Virus record (IMG/VR): IMGVR_UViG_3300034198_012448
Location: 1 to 33,045 of that record
DNA length: 33,045 nt
Source of the DNA: a virus
Direction: 5' to 3' (one strand)
The notes beneath the pieces were generated by a model. The model had not been told where the DNA came from. It searched no databases and saw only the letters and a program-made list of their open reading frames with translations. The position numbers were made by a program, and so were the translations under genes. Positions 7,999 through 15,485 of this stretch are shown here, piece after piece. Each line of letters opens with the position of its first letter. Position 1 is the stretch's first letter.

Positions 7999-8372
7999 GC
8001 CAGGTCGACACCACCTTTGGCTCTATTCCTGGTCCCCTGGTCGGTAAATGGGGCCAGACCGTGACGTTTCTTAAAGCCGGCGGCCCTGCCACCTACAACC
8101 CAGCTACCGGCAACATCAGCGCAACAACCACCAGCTACACGGGCCGAGGTGTCATCACCAAGGTCCACGCCACCGAACTGAACGGTGTCCTGCAGAGCAC
8201 CGACTACAAGGTGATCACAGAGCCTGGGCAGATCGGCGGGAACTATGTGACCACGGCTGATTCGTTCAAATTCACCCGTGGCAACAAGACCATCAACGCC
8301 AAGGTGATTGATGTGGCCACATATGCCGGCGATGCCCCGATCATGTTCATCTGCTTTGTGAGGCCGCAGTGA
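7995..8372 (+). CDS. Probable head-closure (stopper) protein
   Basis: The product (125 aa) is a predicted all-beta protein: alternating hydrophobic and polar residues with strands such as GQTVTFLKAGG, TSYTGRGVITKV and DYKVITEPGQ. Position between the adaptor and the neck protein matches the head-tail stopper of siphophages, the ring that plugs the portal channel after packaging. No family motif fixes this, so the call depends mostly on synteny, size and fold pattern. Both ends overlap their neighbours by a few bases (ATGA at the start; TGATG at the end), so it is translated as part of the connector operon. Confidence 0.65.
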   Translation: MSQVDTTFGSIPGPLVGKWGQTVTFLKAGGPATYNPATGNISATTTSYTGRGVITKVHATELNGVLQSTDYKVITEPGQIGGNYVTTADSFKFTRGNKTINAKVIDVATYAGDAPIMFICFVRPQ

Positions 8373-8842
8373 TGGCTAAGCGTGATCTGTCACAACTTGG
8401 ATCAGATGTCAAAGGGCTAGCCGGCCTGTCCATTGAATTTCTGGCGCACGATCTGGTGAACGAATTGCAAAAAGAAGGGGAAGTGCCGATCTGGGACGGC
8501 TACTTCGTGAATGCCTGGCAAGTGAACCTTGGCAAAGAGGAAGTACCAGCCGACAGACAGAAGTCAACTGATTACCAAGGCGATCACCCCGTAACAATCA
8601 AGCAAATCCCGGTTCCGCCTCAACCTCTGAAACCCATTGGATACCGGATTGGCAACCGCATGGAGTACGCCGACATTGCTATGGACTTAGAGCCCGACCC
8701 TGATGGTCAATACCGGGGTGATCGGCCTGGTAGGACAGCACCCAAAAACTGGTTTACCACCTTGATGAACGGAGGCAAGCTCGAGGGCATGACCAACAAA
8801 GCAGTTGGGCAGGCTATTCAGGTGCTGGAGGCTGGGTACTGA
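8372..8842 (+). CDS. Neck / tail-completion protein (HK97 gp10-like position)
   Basis: The 156-residue product lies third in the connector cluster, the place of HK97 gp10-like neck proteins that join stopper and tail. An N-terminal helix (LSIEFLAHDLVNELQKEGEV) followed by WDGYFVNAWQVNLG fits that family's common pattern of a helix and a tryptophan-rich turn near the word N-A-W. The protein then becomes proline- and aspartate-rich and ends in a helix, AVGQAIQVLEAGY. The ATG at 8372 is chosen because it overlaps the previous stop as TGATG; a GTG one codon earlier is also in frame. Family placement is by pattern and gene order, not by a diagnostic motif. Confidence 0.65.
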   Translation: MAKRDLSQLGSDVKGLAGLSIEFLAHDLVNELQKEGEVPIWDGYFVNAWQVNLGKEEVPADRQKSTDYQGDHPVTIKQIPVPPQPLKPIGYRIGNRMEYADIAMDLEPDPDGQYRGDRPGRTAPKNWFTTLMNGGKLEGMTNKAVGQAIQVLEAGY

Positions 8843-8844
8843 TC

Positions 8845-9279
8845 ATGAGCATCTTCCAGGCCATCCGCGCATACTTTGAGGCTCCGCTGATTGAGGCCTA
8901 TGCAAGCCTGGCACCTTCAATTCCGGTTTACGTCGATAACCAGGAGTATGCCGATGCCGCAGCCGACAGTGAGTTTTGCTTGCTGAGCATCAACTTTGGT
9001 GCCACCAGTGAGCAGGCGTTGGTAGCCGGTTTTCAGCGATTTCGGGGCAGCCTGGTGCTTGAGGTGTACACAGCCAAAGGCAAAGGGCCAGGTCGCGGGT
9101 CAGAGCTGATTGCTGTGGGGTATGACAAGTTGATCGAGGTCAACAATTACTCGGTCCCCGTCAACCATGTCATGGGTTCCATCGGAGTCGTTAATGGCCC
9201 AACGTTTTCACCGCTAAACAAGCTGCCGCACTTCCAAACTCGGCTAAGTACGCCAATCTCGGGTCGTTACTATACGTAG
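8845..9279 (+). CDS. Probable tail terminator protein
   Basis: The product (144 aa) sits immediately before the tail-tube gene, the typical place of the tail terminator, a hexameric ring that caps the tube at its final length and binds the head. The sequence starts with a helix (IFQAIRAYFEAPLIEAY), then alternating strands (PVYVDNQEYAD, GSLVLEVYTAKGKG), and a helix around GSELIAVGYDKLIEV. That alpha/beta order suits lambda gpU-type terminators. The gene begins two bases after the previous stop. A short hairpin (CGGGC-TGT-GCCCG, 9284-9296) follows the stop but has no T-run. Confidence 0.65.
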   Translation: MSIFQAIRAYFEAPLIEAYASLAPSIPVYVDNQEYADAAADSEFCLLSINFGATSEQALVAGFQRFRGSLVLEVYTAKGKGPGRGSELIAVGYDKLIEVNNYSVPVNHVMGSIGVVNGPTFSPLNKLPHFQTRLSTPISGRYYT

Positions 9280-9346
9280 AAGCCGGGCTGTGCCCGTCGT
9301 GCCCCCAACAGCGCCCCCACCTGCTGTTTATTTCTAGGCACAACCC

Positions 9347-10120
9347 ATGTCTACCACTGTTCTTTCCGGTACTTCCGGGGCCTTGTACTACAAGCCCGCC
9401 GGTACTAAGGCTCAGTTTCTGCCTGCCGCTGTCACCACCGGTACTGGCACCATCACGCTGAACACCTACCTGAACTTCCAGGTTGGCGATCCCGTCAAGT
9501 TCTCCCTCGTTGATGCCAACGGCGGCAGCACCTCCGGGTCTTCCCTGCCCACCGGTATAACCGCAGGCACCACCTATTACGTCAAGTCGTACACCCCTTC
9601 TACCGGGGCTGCAACGTTCTCTGCCACGTCAGGTGGTTCTCTGCTGGCTCTCAGTGCTGCTGGCACTGCAGTCGGCACCAACCTGTTCCAGGTGAACTAC
9701 GCCGACTACGTGATTGTCGGCCAATGCCGTGACTGGTCCTTCTCTGTGACCCGTTCCGAGCTGGATGTCACCACCATTGGTGCCGCCCCCGGTCAGTTCG
9801 CACCCTTCAAGTCCTACATCAGCGGTTTTGCTGATGGTTCCGGTAGCGCCACCGTCTTCGTCACTGACGACGACTTTGCGCTTTCCAACCGGATGGTGCA
9901 GGACGTGATGCAGCGTCAGCAAGTTGGTGCAGCCTTCAAGCTGTACACCAACCAAGTGATCAGCGGCAGCACTGTCAGTGACACTGCCAGCCGTTGGATC
10001 TCGATGGACGCCGTGCTCACCAGCGCCGACATCTCCATCACTCCTGATGCTGCTCAGACCATCAACATCAAGTTCCGCCCCGCCGGCAACTTGAACTTTG
10101 ACCTGAGCACCACTGCTTGA
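9347..10120 (+). CDS. Major tail tube protein with inserted beta domain
   Basis: This is the probable tube subunit (257 aa). It lies upstream of the chaperone pair and tape measure and is followed by a strong terminator, as expected for an abundant structural protein. The tube fold is suggested by CRDWSFSVTRSELDVTTIG at ~127-145 and the C-terminal strands DISITPDAAQTINIKF. Residues ~30-112 form a separate Gly/Ser/Thr-rich block (VGDPVKFSL ... GTTYYVKSYTPSTG) that splits the N-terminal strand from the rest. It looks like an inserted beta domain that would decorate the outside of the tube. The ATG at 9347 follows a 67-base gap. Confidence 0.82.
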   Translation: MSTTVLSGTSGALYYKPAGTKAQFLPAAVTTGTGTITLNTYLNFQVGDPVKFSLVDANGGSTSGSSLPTGITAGTTYYVKSYTPSTGAATFSATSGGSLLALSAAGTAVGTNLFQVNYADYVIVGQCRDWSFSVTRSELDVTTIGAAPGQFAPFKSYISGFADGSGSATVFVTDDDFALSNRMVQDVMQRQQVGAAFKLYTNQVISGSTVSDTASRWISMDAVLTSADISITPDAAQTINIKFRPAGNLNFDLSTTA

Positions 10121-10139
10121 TTTTTAAGCTGTAGTTCTT

Positions 10140-10166
10140 GCCCCGGCCGAAAACCGGGGCTTTTTT
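10140..10166 (+). terminator. Rho-independent terminator after tail tube gene
   Basis: A 7-base GC-rich stem, GCCCCGG pairing with CCGGGGC, with a 7-base loop is followed by six T, 19 bases after the tail-tube stop codon. It should separate high expression of the tube from the tail assembly genes downstream. Confidence 0.93.
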
Positions 10167-10214
10167 CATGCAAGATGTATATGTCTAAGCTAGTAAGGTA
10201 CTTGACATTTCCAC

Positions 10215-10562
10215 GTGGCTTCGATCCCCACTAACCGCGCTATCGACAAGCTGCGGAAGGCCGCCAACCTCGAGCCCGTCAAAAAGAACGTTGAGCTGAA
10301 CGACGGCACTGAGTTTGAGTTCTGGCACACTCCGCTGACCATGGCGGAGCGCGAAAAAGCCCAGAAGAACGCCAACAGTGAAGACGCCACCGCCTTCGCA
10401 TTGCAGCTGCTGATCCAGAAGGCACTCGATGAGAACGGCCAGAAGCTGTTTGCTGTGGGTGATACCGCCGAACTGAAGACTGCCGTTCGCGACAGCGACC
10501 TGCAAAAGCTGATGTTTGCCGTCATCTCCAGCGAGGAGCCCCTCGATCCCAAAAGCACTTGA
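10215..10562 (+). CDS. Tail assembly chaperone (gpG-like)
   Basis: This 115-residue protein sits between tail tube and tape measure, where siphophages encode the chaperone that coats the tape measure during tail assembly (lambda G/GT). It starts on GTG at 10215 (MASIPTNRAIDKLRKAAN). The body contains VELNDGTEFEFWHTPLTMAEREKA and a helical C-terminal half with LQKLMFAVIS, then stops at a TGA right after LDPKST. A second open frame continues without a gap in the +1 frame and looks like the T extension, so the gene is probably expressed both as the short form and as a frameshifted long form. Confidence 0.82.
   Translation: MASIPTNRAIDKLRKAANLEPVKKNVELNDGTEFEFWHTPLTMAEREKAQKNANSEDATAFALQLLIQKALDENGQKLFAVGDTAELKTAVRDSDLQKLMFAVISSEEPLDPKST
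10548..10554 (+). promoter_or_regulatory. Candidate +1 programmed frameshift site
   Basis: In the upstream frame the codons are CCC AAA AGC ACT TGA. A +1 shift lets the Lys tRNA on AAA re-pair perfectly on the next AAA because four A are present, and CCC to CCA re-pairing is also possible. The new frame then reads GCA CTT GAG and stays open to 10746. The zero-frame stop lies 6 bases downstream of the A-run. A -2 shift would reach the same frame. Placement is inferred from the overlap of the two frames, not from a known consensus. Confidence 0.5.
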
Positions 10563-10746
10563 GCTAGAGCTGTCGAAAGACAACTGGCTCCTGCTTCAGT
10601 TTGGAGTAGCAAAAGAACTGGGCATGACGCTCGGTGAATTAAGAACGACCATGACTCCAGAAGAACTGGTGGGCTGGTCGGCTTACTTCTCGTACGTCAA
10701 TGCCCAGCAGGAAAAGGCAATGGAAGAGGCTAAACGACGCCGTTAG
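10552..10746 (+). CDS. Tail assembly chaperone extension (gpT-like, frameshifted)
   Basis: This frame lies +1 relative to the chaperone gene and encodes about 64 residues, KALELELSKDNWLLLQFGVA and onward, ending in a charged helix EKAMEEAKRRR. The residues look like a normal protein with conserved-type motifs (GMTLGELRTTMTPEELVGW). The only upstream ATG (10516) would add residues that are merely the other frame of the chaperone, so independent initiation is unlikely. The arrangement matches the G/GT tail chaperones, in which the T domain recruits tail-tube subunits to the tape measure. The fusion would be about 177 aa. The tape measure starts 24 bases downstream. Confidence 0.72.
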   Translation, partial: KALELELSKDNWLLLQFGVAKELGMTLGELRTTMTPEELVGWSAYFSYVNAQQEKAMEEAKRRR

Positions 10747-10770
10747 GATGTAGTTACGAGCGGGCGTGCC

Positions 10771-13700
10771 TTGGCAACTTACGCAGCCAATATCGCAATC
10801 GATGTCCTCGGCTTAGGCAAGCTGGACAGTCTTGAAAGGCGCGTAAACGTACTTAGGGAAAATTTCACAAAGATCAACGCCGCTGCAGCCAACATTTCAG
10901 CGCCGTTTCAGAACCACATCCAGGCTCTGGAGCGGATGAACACGCTTTTAGTAGCCAACGGGAGGCTATTGGAGCAACAGGCTAACGCCGCTGACAAGCT
11001 AAGCAGGGCAGCTGAAGGGGCCACAAAAGGGGGTAGAGGTAAGAGCGGACCCGATCCCCGAGTCCTGCAAGAACAAACCGAGCAGCTACAACGTCAAATC
11101 AATCTGCTACGTGATCGAGCCCGTGTGTTCGGGGCTGAAAACGAAGCAATGGATAAGCTCCGTGGAGCTTGGGTCGAACTGAATCGTGGAGCAAATGGAA
11201 ATCTGACATTGGTCCGTCAGATGATCCGTAATGCTCGTGAGCTCGTAAAGATCGATGAGGATCGTGCCAAGGCACTTGAAGCAACAGGAGGCCTGGCAAT
11301 CAAGGAATACGAGGAGCGACTGCGCCTTGCTCGTGAGTTACGCGAGTTCGAGATTGAAACAGCCCGCAATCTGCGGGAGATGCGGGCAGAGGATCGGAGA
11401 CGAGATAAAGCTGATAGTGATGCACGCGGCCGAGTTGCTTCAGGGCTAGGCCGAATAGATCAAGCGTGGGGCAGTCCCATCAAAAACATGGTGGGCGGGC
11501 TGACCGACAGCGCCCTGAAGTTTGGCAGCGTGATGGGAATCGAAGGGGCACTGCAGATCCCCGGAGAGGGAATGGGAGTACGGGCAATCGGCGCTCACAT
11601 GGGTGGCGTGTTCGAGCCCATTGCAAACGGCATTGCCAGCGTGATCAGCGCAGCCCATCACATGGGCCCAGAGCTTGCCGTTGCGATTGCTGGCTGTCTT
11701 GCCTTCTCCGACCAGCTCGGAGCGATGTTTGACACCGTCCTCAAGGGTGTGCCGGTATTTGGGAAGCTCGGCAAATCAATCCTGGATGTCACAGGAGTAA
11801 CTGAGCGAGCAAAGCCAATCCTTAGCAGCCTCAGCCGAAGCGTTGAGGCGATGAACGATAATGCCCTCACAAACTTCCTCTACGGCCTGGGCCCCAACAG
11901 CATGACGCTCCCGTCAACGGCGGGTGCATTTACCGAGCGAAGCGGGGCCAATTCCTTTGGCCCAAACCTGAACAAGGAATTAATTGCAGCACTTAATAAA
12001 GAGCTGGCTCAGTTCGTCAAGGAGTCTGAGGAAGCAACCCGTGCTTGGCAAGCATTTGAAGCCGCCGGAAAATCTGAGCATGCTCGTGAACTTGCTCAAG
12101 CAGCTGAAGAGTTTGCAAAGTTCAAGCTTGACAGCATTGCCGAAACGGCAAACGTTCAATCCCGTATAAGGCTGAGAAAAGCTGAAACCAAGGAGCTGTA
12201 CGCACAAGCCAATTTAGTCAAAGAAACATACGGGTACAACGGCAAAGCTCCGGCATTGATGCCTGCCGGCTTTACCAGCAATGACGTTGGCATTAAAAAC
12301 CGGCTGGATGACCAAGCAGCGGCAGCCAAGATCAATGCCGATCTTGAAATGGAGTTGGCAAAGATCGTCAATACACGCGAAATGGAGCTGGTACAAGAAC
12401 TCCTAAACAAAGAAATTACAGCTACTGAACAGTTCCTTGCAGCTCGTACAGCAGCTGATGAGAAATGGTGGGCAGAACATGCTGCTCGATTTGAAGCCAA
12501 CATCAAACGCGAAGAGGAACAGCAGGCAGCTGCAGACCAACGTAAAAAAGATCGCAGCTCACGGTTGGAGAGCATTGCTCTGGGCGTGGGCTTCCCACTG
12601 CTATTTGGTGGCGGGACTGGAAGCGTCCTTGGCAGTTTGGCAGGCAGCTTCGTCGGAAGTGGATTTGGTGGTCAAATTCTGGGTGGTGCAATCGGTACTG
12701 CAATCGATGAGCTGGTAACAAAGACTATTGCCTTTAACAAGTCCCTTGCAGAGTTAAATGCCGGCCTGCCGCAATCCGGTGCCGCCCTGCGCACAACAGC
12801 AAAGGACGTTGATTTTCTCGCTGAACGACTTGGCTTGGCTAGAGAAGACGCATTAAAACTAGTAGATACATTTAGTATTTTCGACTCGGCAAAAGCTCGT
12901 AAAGAGCTTGCCGCAGCCTTCGGAAAAGTTGGCGGAATTGAAACGGTCAATGCGCTGGCCGGGATGACGGATGAAAAGAAAGCCGTCGAGGAAATTGCCA
13001 AATTACATAAACAAATTGGAAATGCCGCAACTGAAGAAGCACTAACTCAGCTGCGCACCAATGGTGCGAAAGCCGCGCAATTAGTCATCGAACAAAAACT
13101 GCTAGAAATAGCGTTTAGAAAGAGTCAAATTGAAGCAAGTCAGCCTACATTAAAAGATTTCGGCATGGCAATAGTTGATAACTTGCTCGCTGCTCGTACT
13201 GGAGGTGAGCCGGTAACCTATAAAACCTATGGAGAAAAACGTGTTGCTCAACTGAAACAAGCAAACGCAGCGCAGGTCCTTGAGCTACTAAAACCATTGC
13301 AAGATTTGACTAAAAATCTTGAAAATGCGCGTAGTGAATTTTCCGATAAAACAACCAACGCAGCCAAAAAATCAGCTGAACAGGTTGCCGCTGAGCAAGC
13401 TCGGATCAACGAGCAGCTCATGCGCGATCAGATTGAAATCGACAACGCGGTCTGGAATCACCGTCGCCAGCTGCTGGAGGAGGAGCGTGCGCTCCGCCGG
13501 CAGATTGCCGAAGCCGAGGGGCGCATTTACGGCCTGCAGCAGACCGGCGGCGGCAAGAGCGGTGCTGACATTGTCAACCAGATCATGTCGGTGCAGCGGG
13601 ACTATCAGGAATCTGTACTGAAGCTGAAGTCAAATCAAGCCGACGCAATGAATGGGCTGATCCAAGCCCAACGGGGTGTGGCAGCGACGGCTGCGGGGCC

Positions 13701-15147
13701 GGCTCCTACCGGCAGCAGGTTCAAACCCACCCAGTACCTCACTGGGGATCCAAACAGCCCGAATTACCGCGCTGATCACGGCGGCACCGCTAAATACCAC
13801 GACCATCTGGCATTTGGTACACATGCTGAGGCAATGGCTGCTGCCAGAGCATTAATGGCTGCCGGCATCAATGTCACTGAGTTGCAAGGATTGGGTGCGG
13901 GTGTAACGGGCCCCCACAGCGGACCCAATTCAGCTCACATGTCAGGCCTGGCTTTCGATGTACCCGGTTATCAATGGGGAGGGAGCGGAGCCATCGGATC
14001 TCGTGAATATGCAGGTTCTGCAAAAATCCGCTCCATTCTTGGGATGGGCAACTCCAAGGTGGTCAAATCCCAAGGACAAGTTGGAGTGGCAGCAGCCGGT
14101 GTAGATGCCGCAAACAAGGGGCTGAAGGAGCAGATTCCCCTGCTCGAGGAACTTCGTCGGCTCAAGGAGGATGAAGTCATTTCCGGTATTACCAGCTCTT
14201 ACAAGGAGCAGGCCAAGGCCATCACCGACAGCACCGCCAGTTTGAAGCTACGAAACCGTCTCGAAATGGAAGGCGTTAGTCCTGAGATAGTCGACGGCGA
14301 AGTAAAGAAAGCTGAGATTTACGGAAAAGCTGAGGAGCAGGTTAGGGCGCTGCGTGAAAGCCTGGCAGCTCTTGGTCCTAAGACTGAAAAGAACGCAGAT
14401 GTCTTTGACCGGTTTAACCAAGCAATCAACGCCACTGAATCAGGATCGCGGGCTGCTGCCGCCGCCGTTGACGCCAATACCCAAGCTCTTCTCCAACAGA
14501 AAACCCCCGCGTTCGAGCTGGCCAAGAAGTACGGAGATTTACAGGTAGAGCTGGAACGGTTGTCCGACCCCGCAGCCAACATCATCAATGCTGCCGGCTC
14601 GATCAGCGCGGCCTTTGACAATACGTTCACCGCGATCACAACCGGCACCGTTACAGCCCAACAAGCCTTTGCACAGTTCACCCAGTCGCTAGCGGCCAAC
14701 TTCATGAAGATGGCGACTCAGATGATCGCCAAGTGGATTGAGATGAAGATCATCGGCCTGGCCATGAATTTCTTCCCGATGGAACCGTTCTCAGCGCCCG
14801 CAACGACGGGGCTGGGGAGCAATTTTAGTTCAGCCATTGGAAACGACACCGGCATCTCTTGGGGCAGTGCCCTTGGATTTAGAGCAGCCGGCGGTCCTGT
14901 CAGTAGCAACAGCCCCTACATCGTCGGGGAAAAAGGCCCCGAACTCTTTGTTCCTTCCTCAAGCGGTCGGATAATCCCCAACAATTCACTCGCAGGCGGC
15001 ACTACCAATGTGGTCGTAAACGTTGACGCTACCGGCAGCAATGTTCAGGGCGATGCCGCGCAAGCCAAACAACTTGGAGCTGTCGTATCAATGGCGGTTC
15101 AGGCAGAATTGATCAAACAGAAACGTCCTGGAGGGATCCTTGCATAA
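10771..15147 (+). CDS. Tape measure protein with M15-peptidase-like motif
   Basis: The 1458-residue protein sets tail length and is ejected ahead of the DNA. It is the longest gene and lies after the chaperones. The start is a TTG (MATYAANIAIDVLG). Coiled-coil segments alternate with hydrophobic glycine-rich stretches near residues 244-320 and 602-651 (ALGVGFPLLFGGG) that could span membranes. Residues ~983-1095 form a compact domain with YHDHLAF at 1009-1015 and SAHMSGLAFD at 1054-1063, which matches the SxHxxGxAxD zinc-site signature of M15-type peptidases. A distal histidine ligand is not evident, so activity is uncertain. Near the C-terminus GEKGPELFVP (1386-1395) is a motif often seen at the end of tape measures. 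Base composition in the middle (about 12.8-13.4 kb) is more AT-rich. Confidence 0.93.
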   Translation: MATYAANIAIDVLGLGKLDSLERRVNVLRENFTKINAAAANISAPFQNHIQALERMNTLLVANGRLLEQQANAADKLSRAAEGATKGGRGKSGPDPRVLQEQTEQLQRQINLLRDRARVFGAENEAMDKLRGAWVELNRGANGNLTLVRQMIRNARELVKIDEDRAKALEATGGLAIKEYEERLRLARELREFEIETARNLREMRAEDRRRDKADSDARGRVASGLGRIDQAWGSPIKNMVGGLTDSALKFGSVMGIEGALQIPGEGMGVRAIGAHMGGVFEPIANGIASVISAAHHMGPELAVAIAGCLAFSDQLGAMFDTVLKGVPVFGKLGKSILDVTGVTERAKPILSSLSRSVEAMNDNALTNFLYGLGPNSMTLPSTAGAFTERSGANSFGPNLNKELIAALNKELAQFVKESEEATRAWQAFEAAGKSEHARELAQAAEEFAKFKLDSIAETANVQSRIRLRKAETKELYAQANLVKETYGYNGKAPALMPAGFTSNDVGIKNRLDDQAAAAKINADLEMELAKIVNTREMELVQELLNKEITATEQFLAARTAADEKWWAEHAARFEANIKREEEQQAAADQRKKDRSSRLESIALGVGFPLLFGGGTGSVLGSLAGSFVGSGFGGQILGGAIGTAIDELVTKTIAFNKSLAELNAGLPQSGAALRTTAKDVDFLAERLGLAREDALKLVDTFSIFDSAKARKELAAAFGKVGGIETVNALAGMTDEKKAVEEIAKLHKQIGNAATEEALTQLRTNGAKAAQLVIEQKLLEIAFRKSQIEASQPTLKDFGMAIVDNLLAARTGGEPVTYKTYGEKRVAQLKQANAAQVLELLKPLQDLTKNLENARSEFSDKTTNAAKKSAEQVAAEQARINEQLMRDQIEIDNAVWNHRRQLLEEERALRRQIAEAEGRIYGLQQTGGGKSGADIVNQIMSVQRDYQESVLKLKSNQADAMNGLIQAQRGVAATAAGPAPTGSRFKPTQYLTGDPNSPNYRADHGGTAKYHDHLAFGTHAEAMAAARALMAAGINVTELQGLGAGVTGPHSGPNSAHMSGLAFDVPGYQWGGSGAIGSREYAGSAKIRSILGMGNSKVVKSQGQVGVAAAGVDAANKGLKEQIPLLEELRRLKEDEVISGITSSYKEQAKAITDSTASLKLRNRLEMEGVSPEIVDGEVKKAEIYGKAEEQVRALRESLAALGPKTEKNADVFDRFNQAINATESGSRAAAAAVDANTQALLQQKTPAFELAKKYGDLQVELERLSDPAANIINAAGSISAAFDNTFTAITTGTVTAQQAFAQFTQSLAANFMKMATQMIAKWIEMKIIGLAMNFFPMEPFSAPATTGLGSNFSSAIGNDTGISWGSALGFRAAGGPVSSNSPYIVGEKGPELFVPSSSGRIIPNNSLAGGTTNVVVNVDATGSNVQGDAAQAKQLGAVVSMAVQAELIKQKRPGGILA

Positions 15148-15485
15148 TGGCCACATTTCCTAACTACAAGCCGGCATACTCGGCCACAAAAACCAGCCAA
15201 CCAAAGGTCCACAAGACTAAGTTCGGTGACGGGTACGAAAACAGGGTGGTTTTTGGCTTGCACCAGAACCCAAAGGAATGGCAGCTTCAGTTCCTTGTTT
15301 CCGACACCGACGCTGCTGTCATAGAAACATTTTTCGATGTCCAGGGAGGTCGGTCCTCCTTTAACTGGACTACACCAGAAGGAACCTACGGTGACAAGTG
15401 GGTGTGCGAGCAGTGGAGCCGTGAAATGTACGACTACGGACAAAGCAAGATCACCGCAACGTTTAGGCAGGTATTTGAGCCATGA
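15147..15485 (+). CDS. Minor tail protein, gpM-like
   Basis: The 112-residue product fits the lambda gpM family of distal-tail proteins in length and position, directly after the tape measure and before gpL. Motifs include KTKFGDGYENRVVFGLHQNP, a DTDAAVIETFFDVQGG segment and FNWTTPEGTYGDKWVCEQW. These proteins form a ring where the tube meets the tail tip. The ATG overlaps the tape measure stop (TAATG) and the 3' end overlaps the next start (ATGA), so the tail-tip genes are tightly coupled. Confidence 0.85.
   Translation: MATFPNYKPAYSATKTSQPKVHKTKFGDGYENRVVFGLHQNPKEWQLQFLVSDTDAAVIETFFDVQGGRSSFNWTTPEGTYGDKWVCEQWSREMYDYGQSKITATFRQVFEP

Noticed and set aside
10202-10207. TTGACA word just before the chaperone GTG start
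   Set aside because: It lies 8 bases from the start codon, so no room is left for a -10 element and leader.
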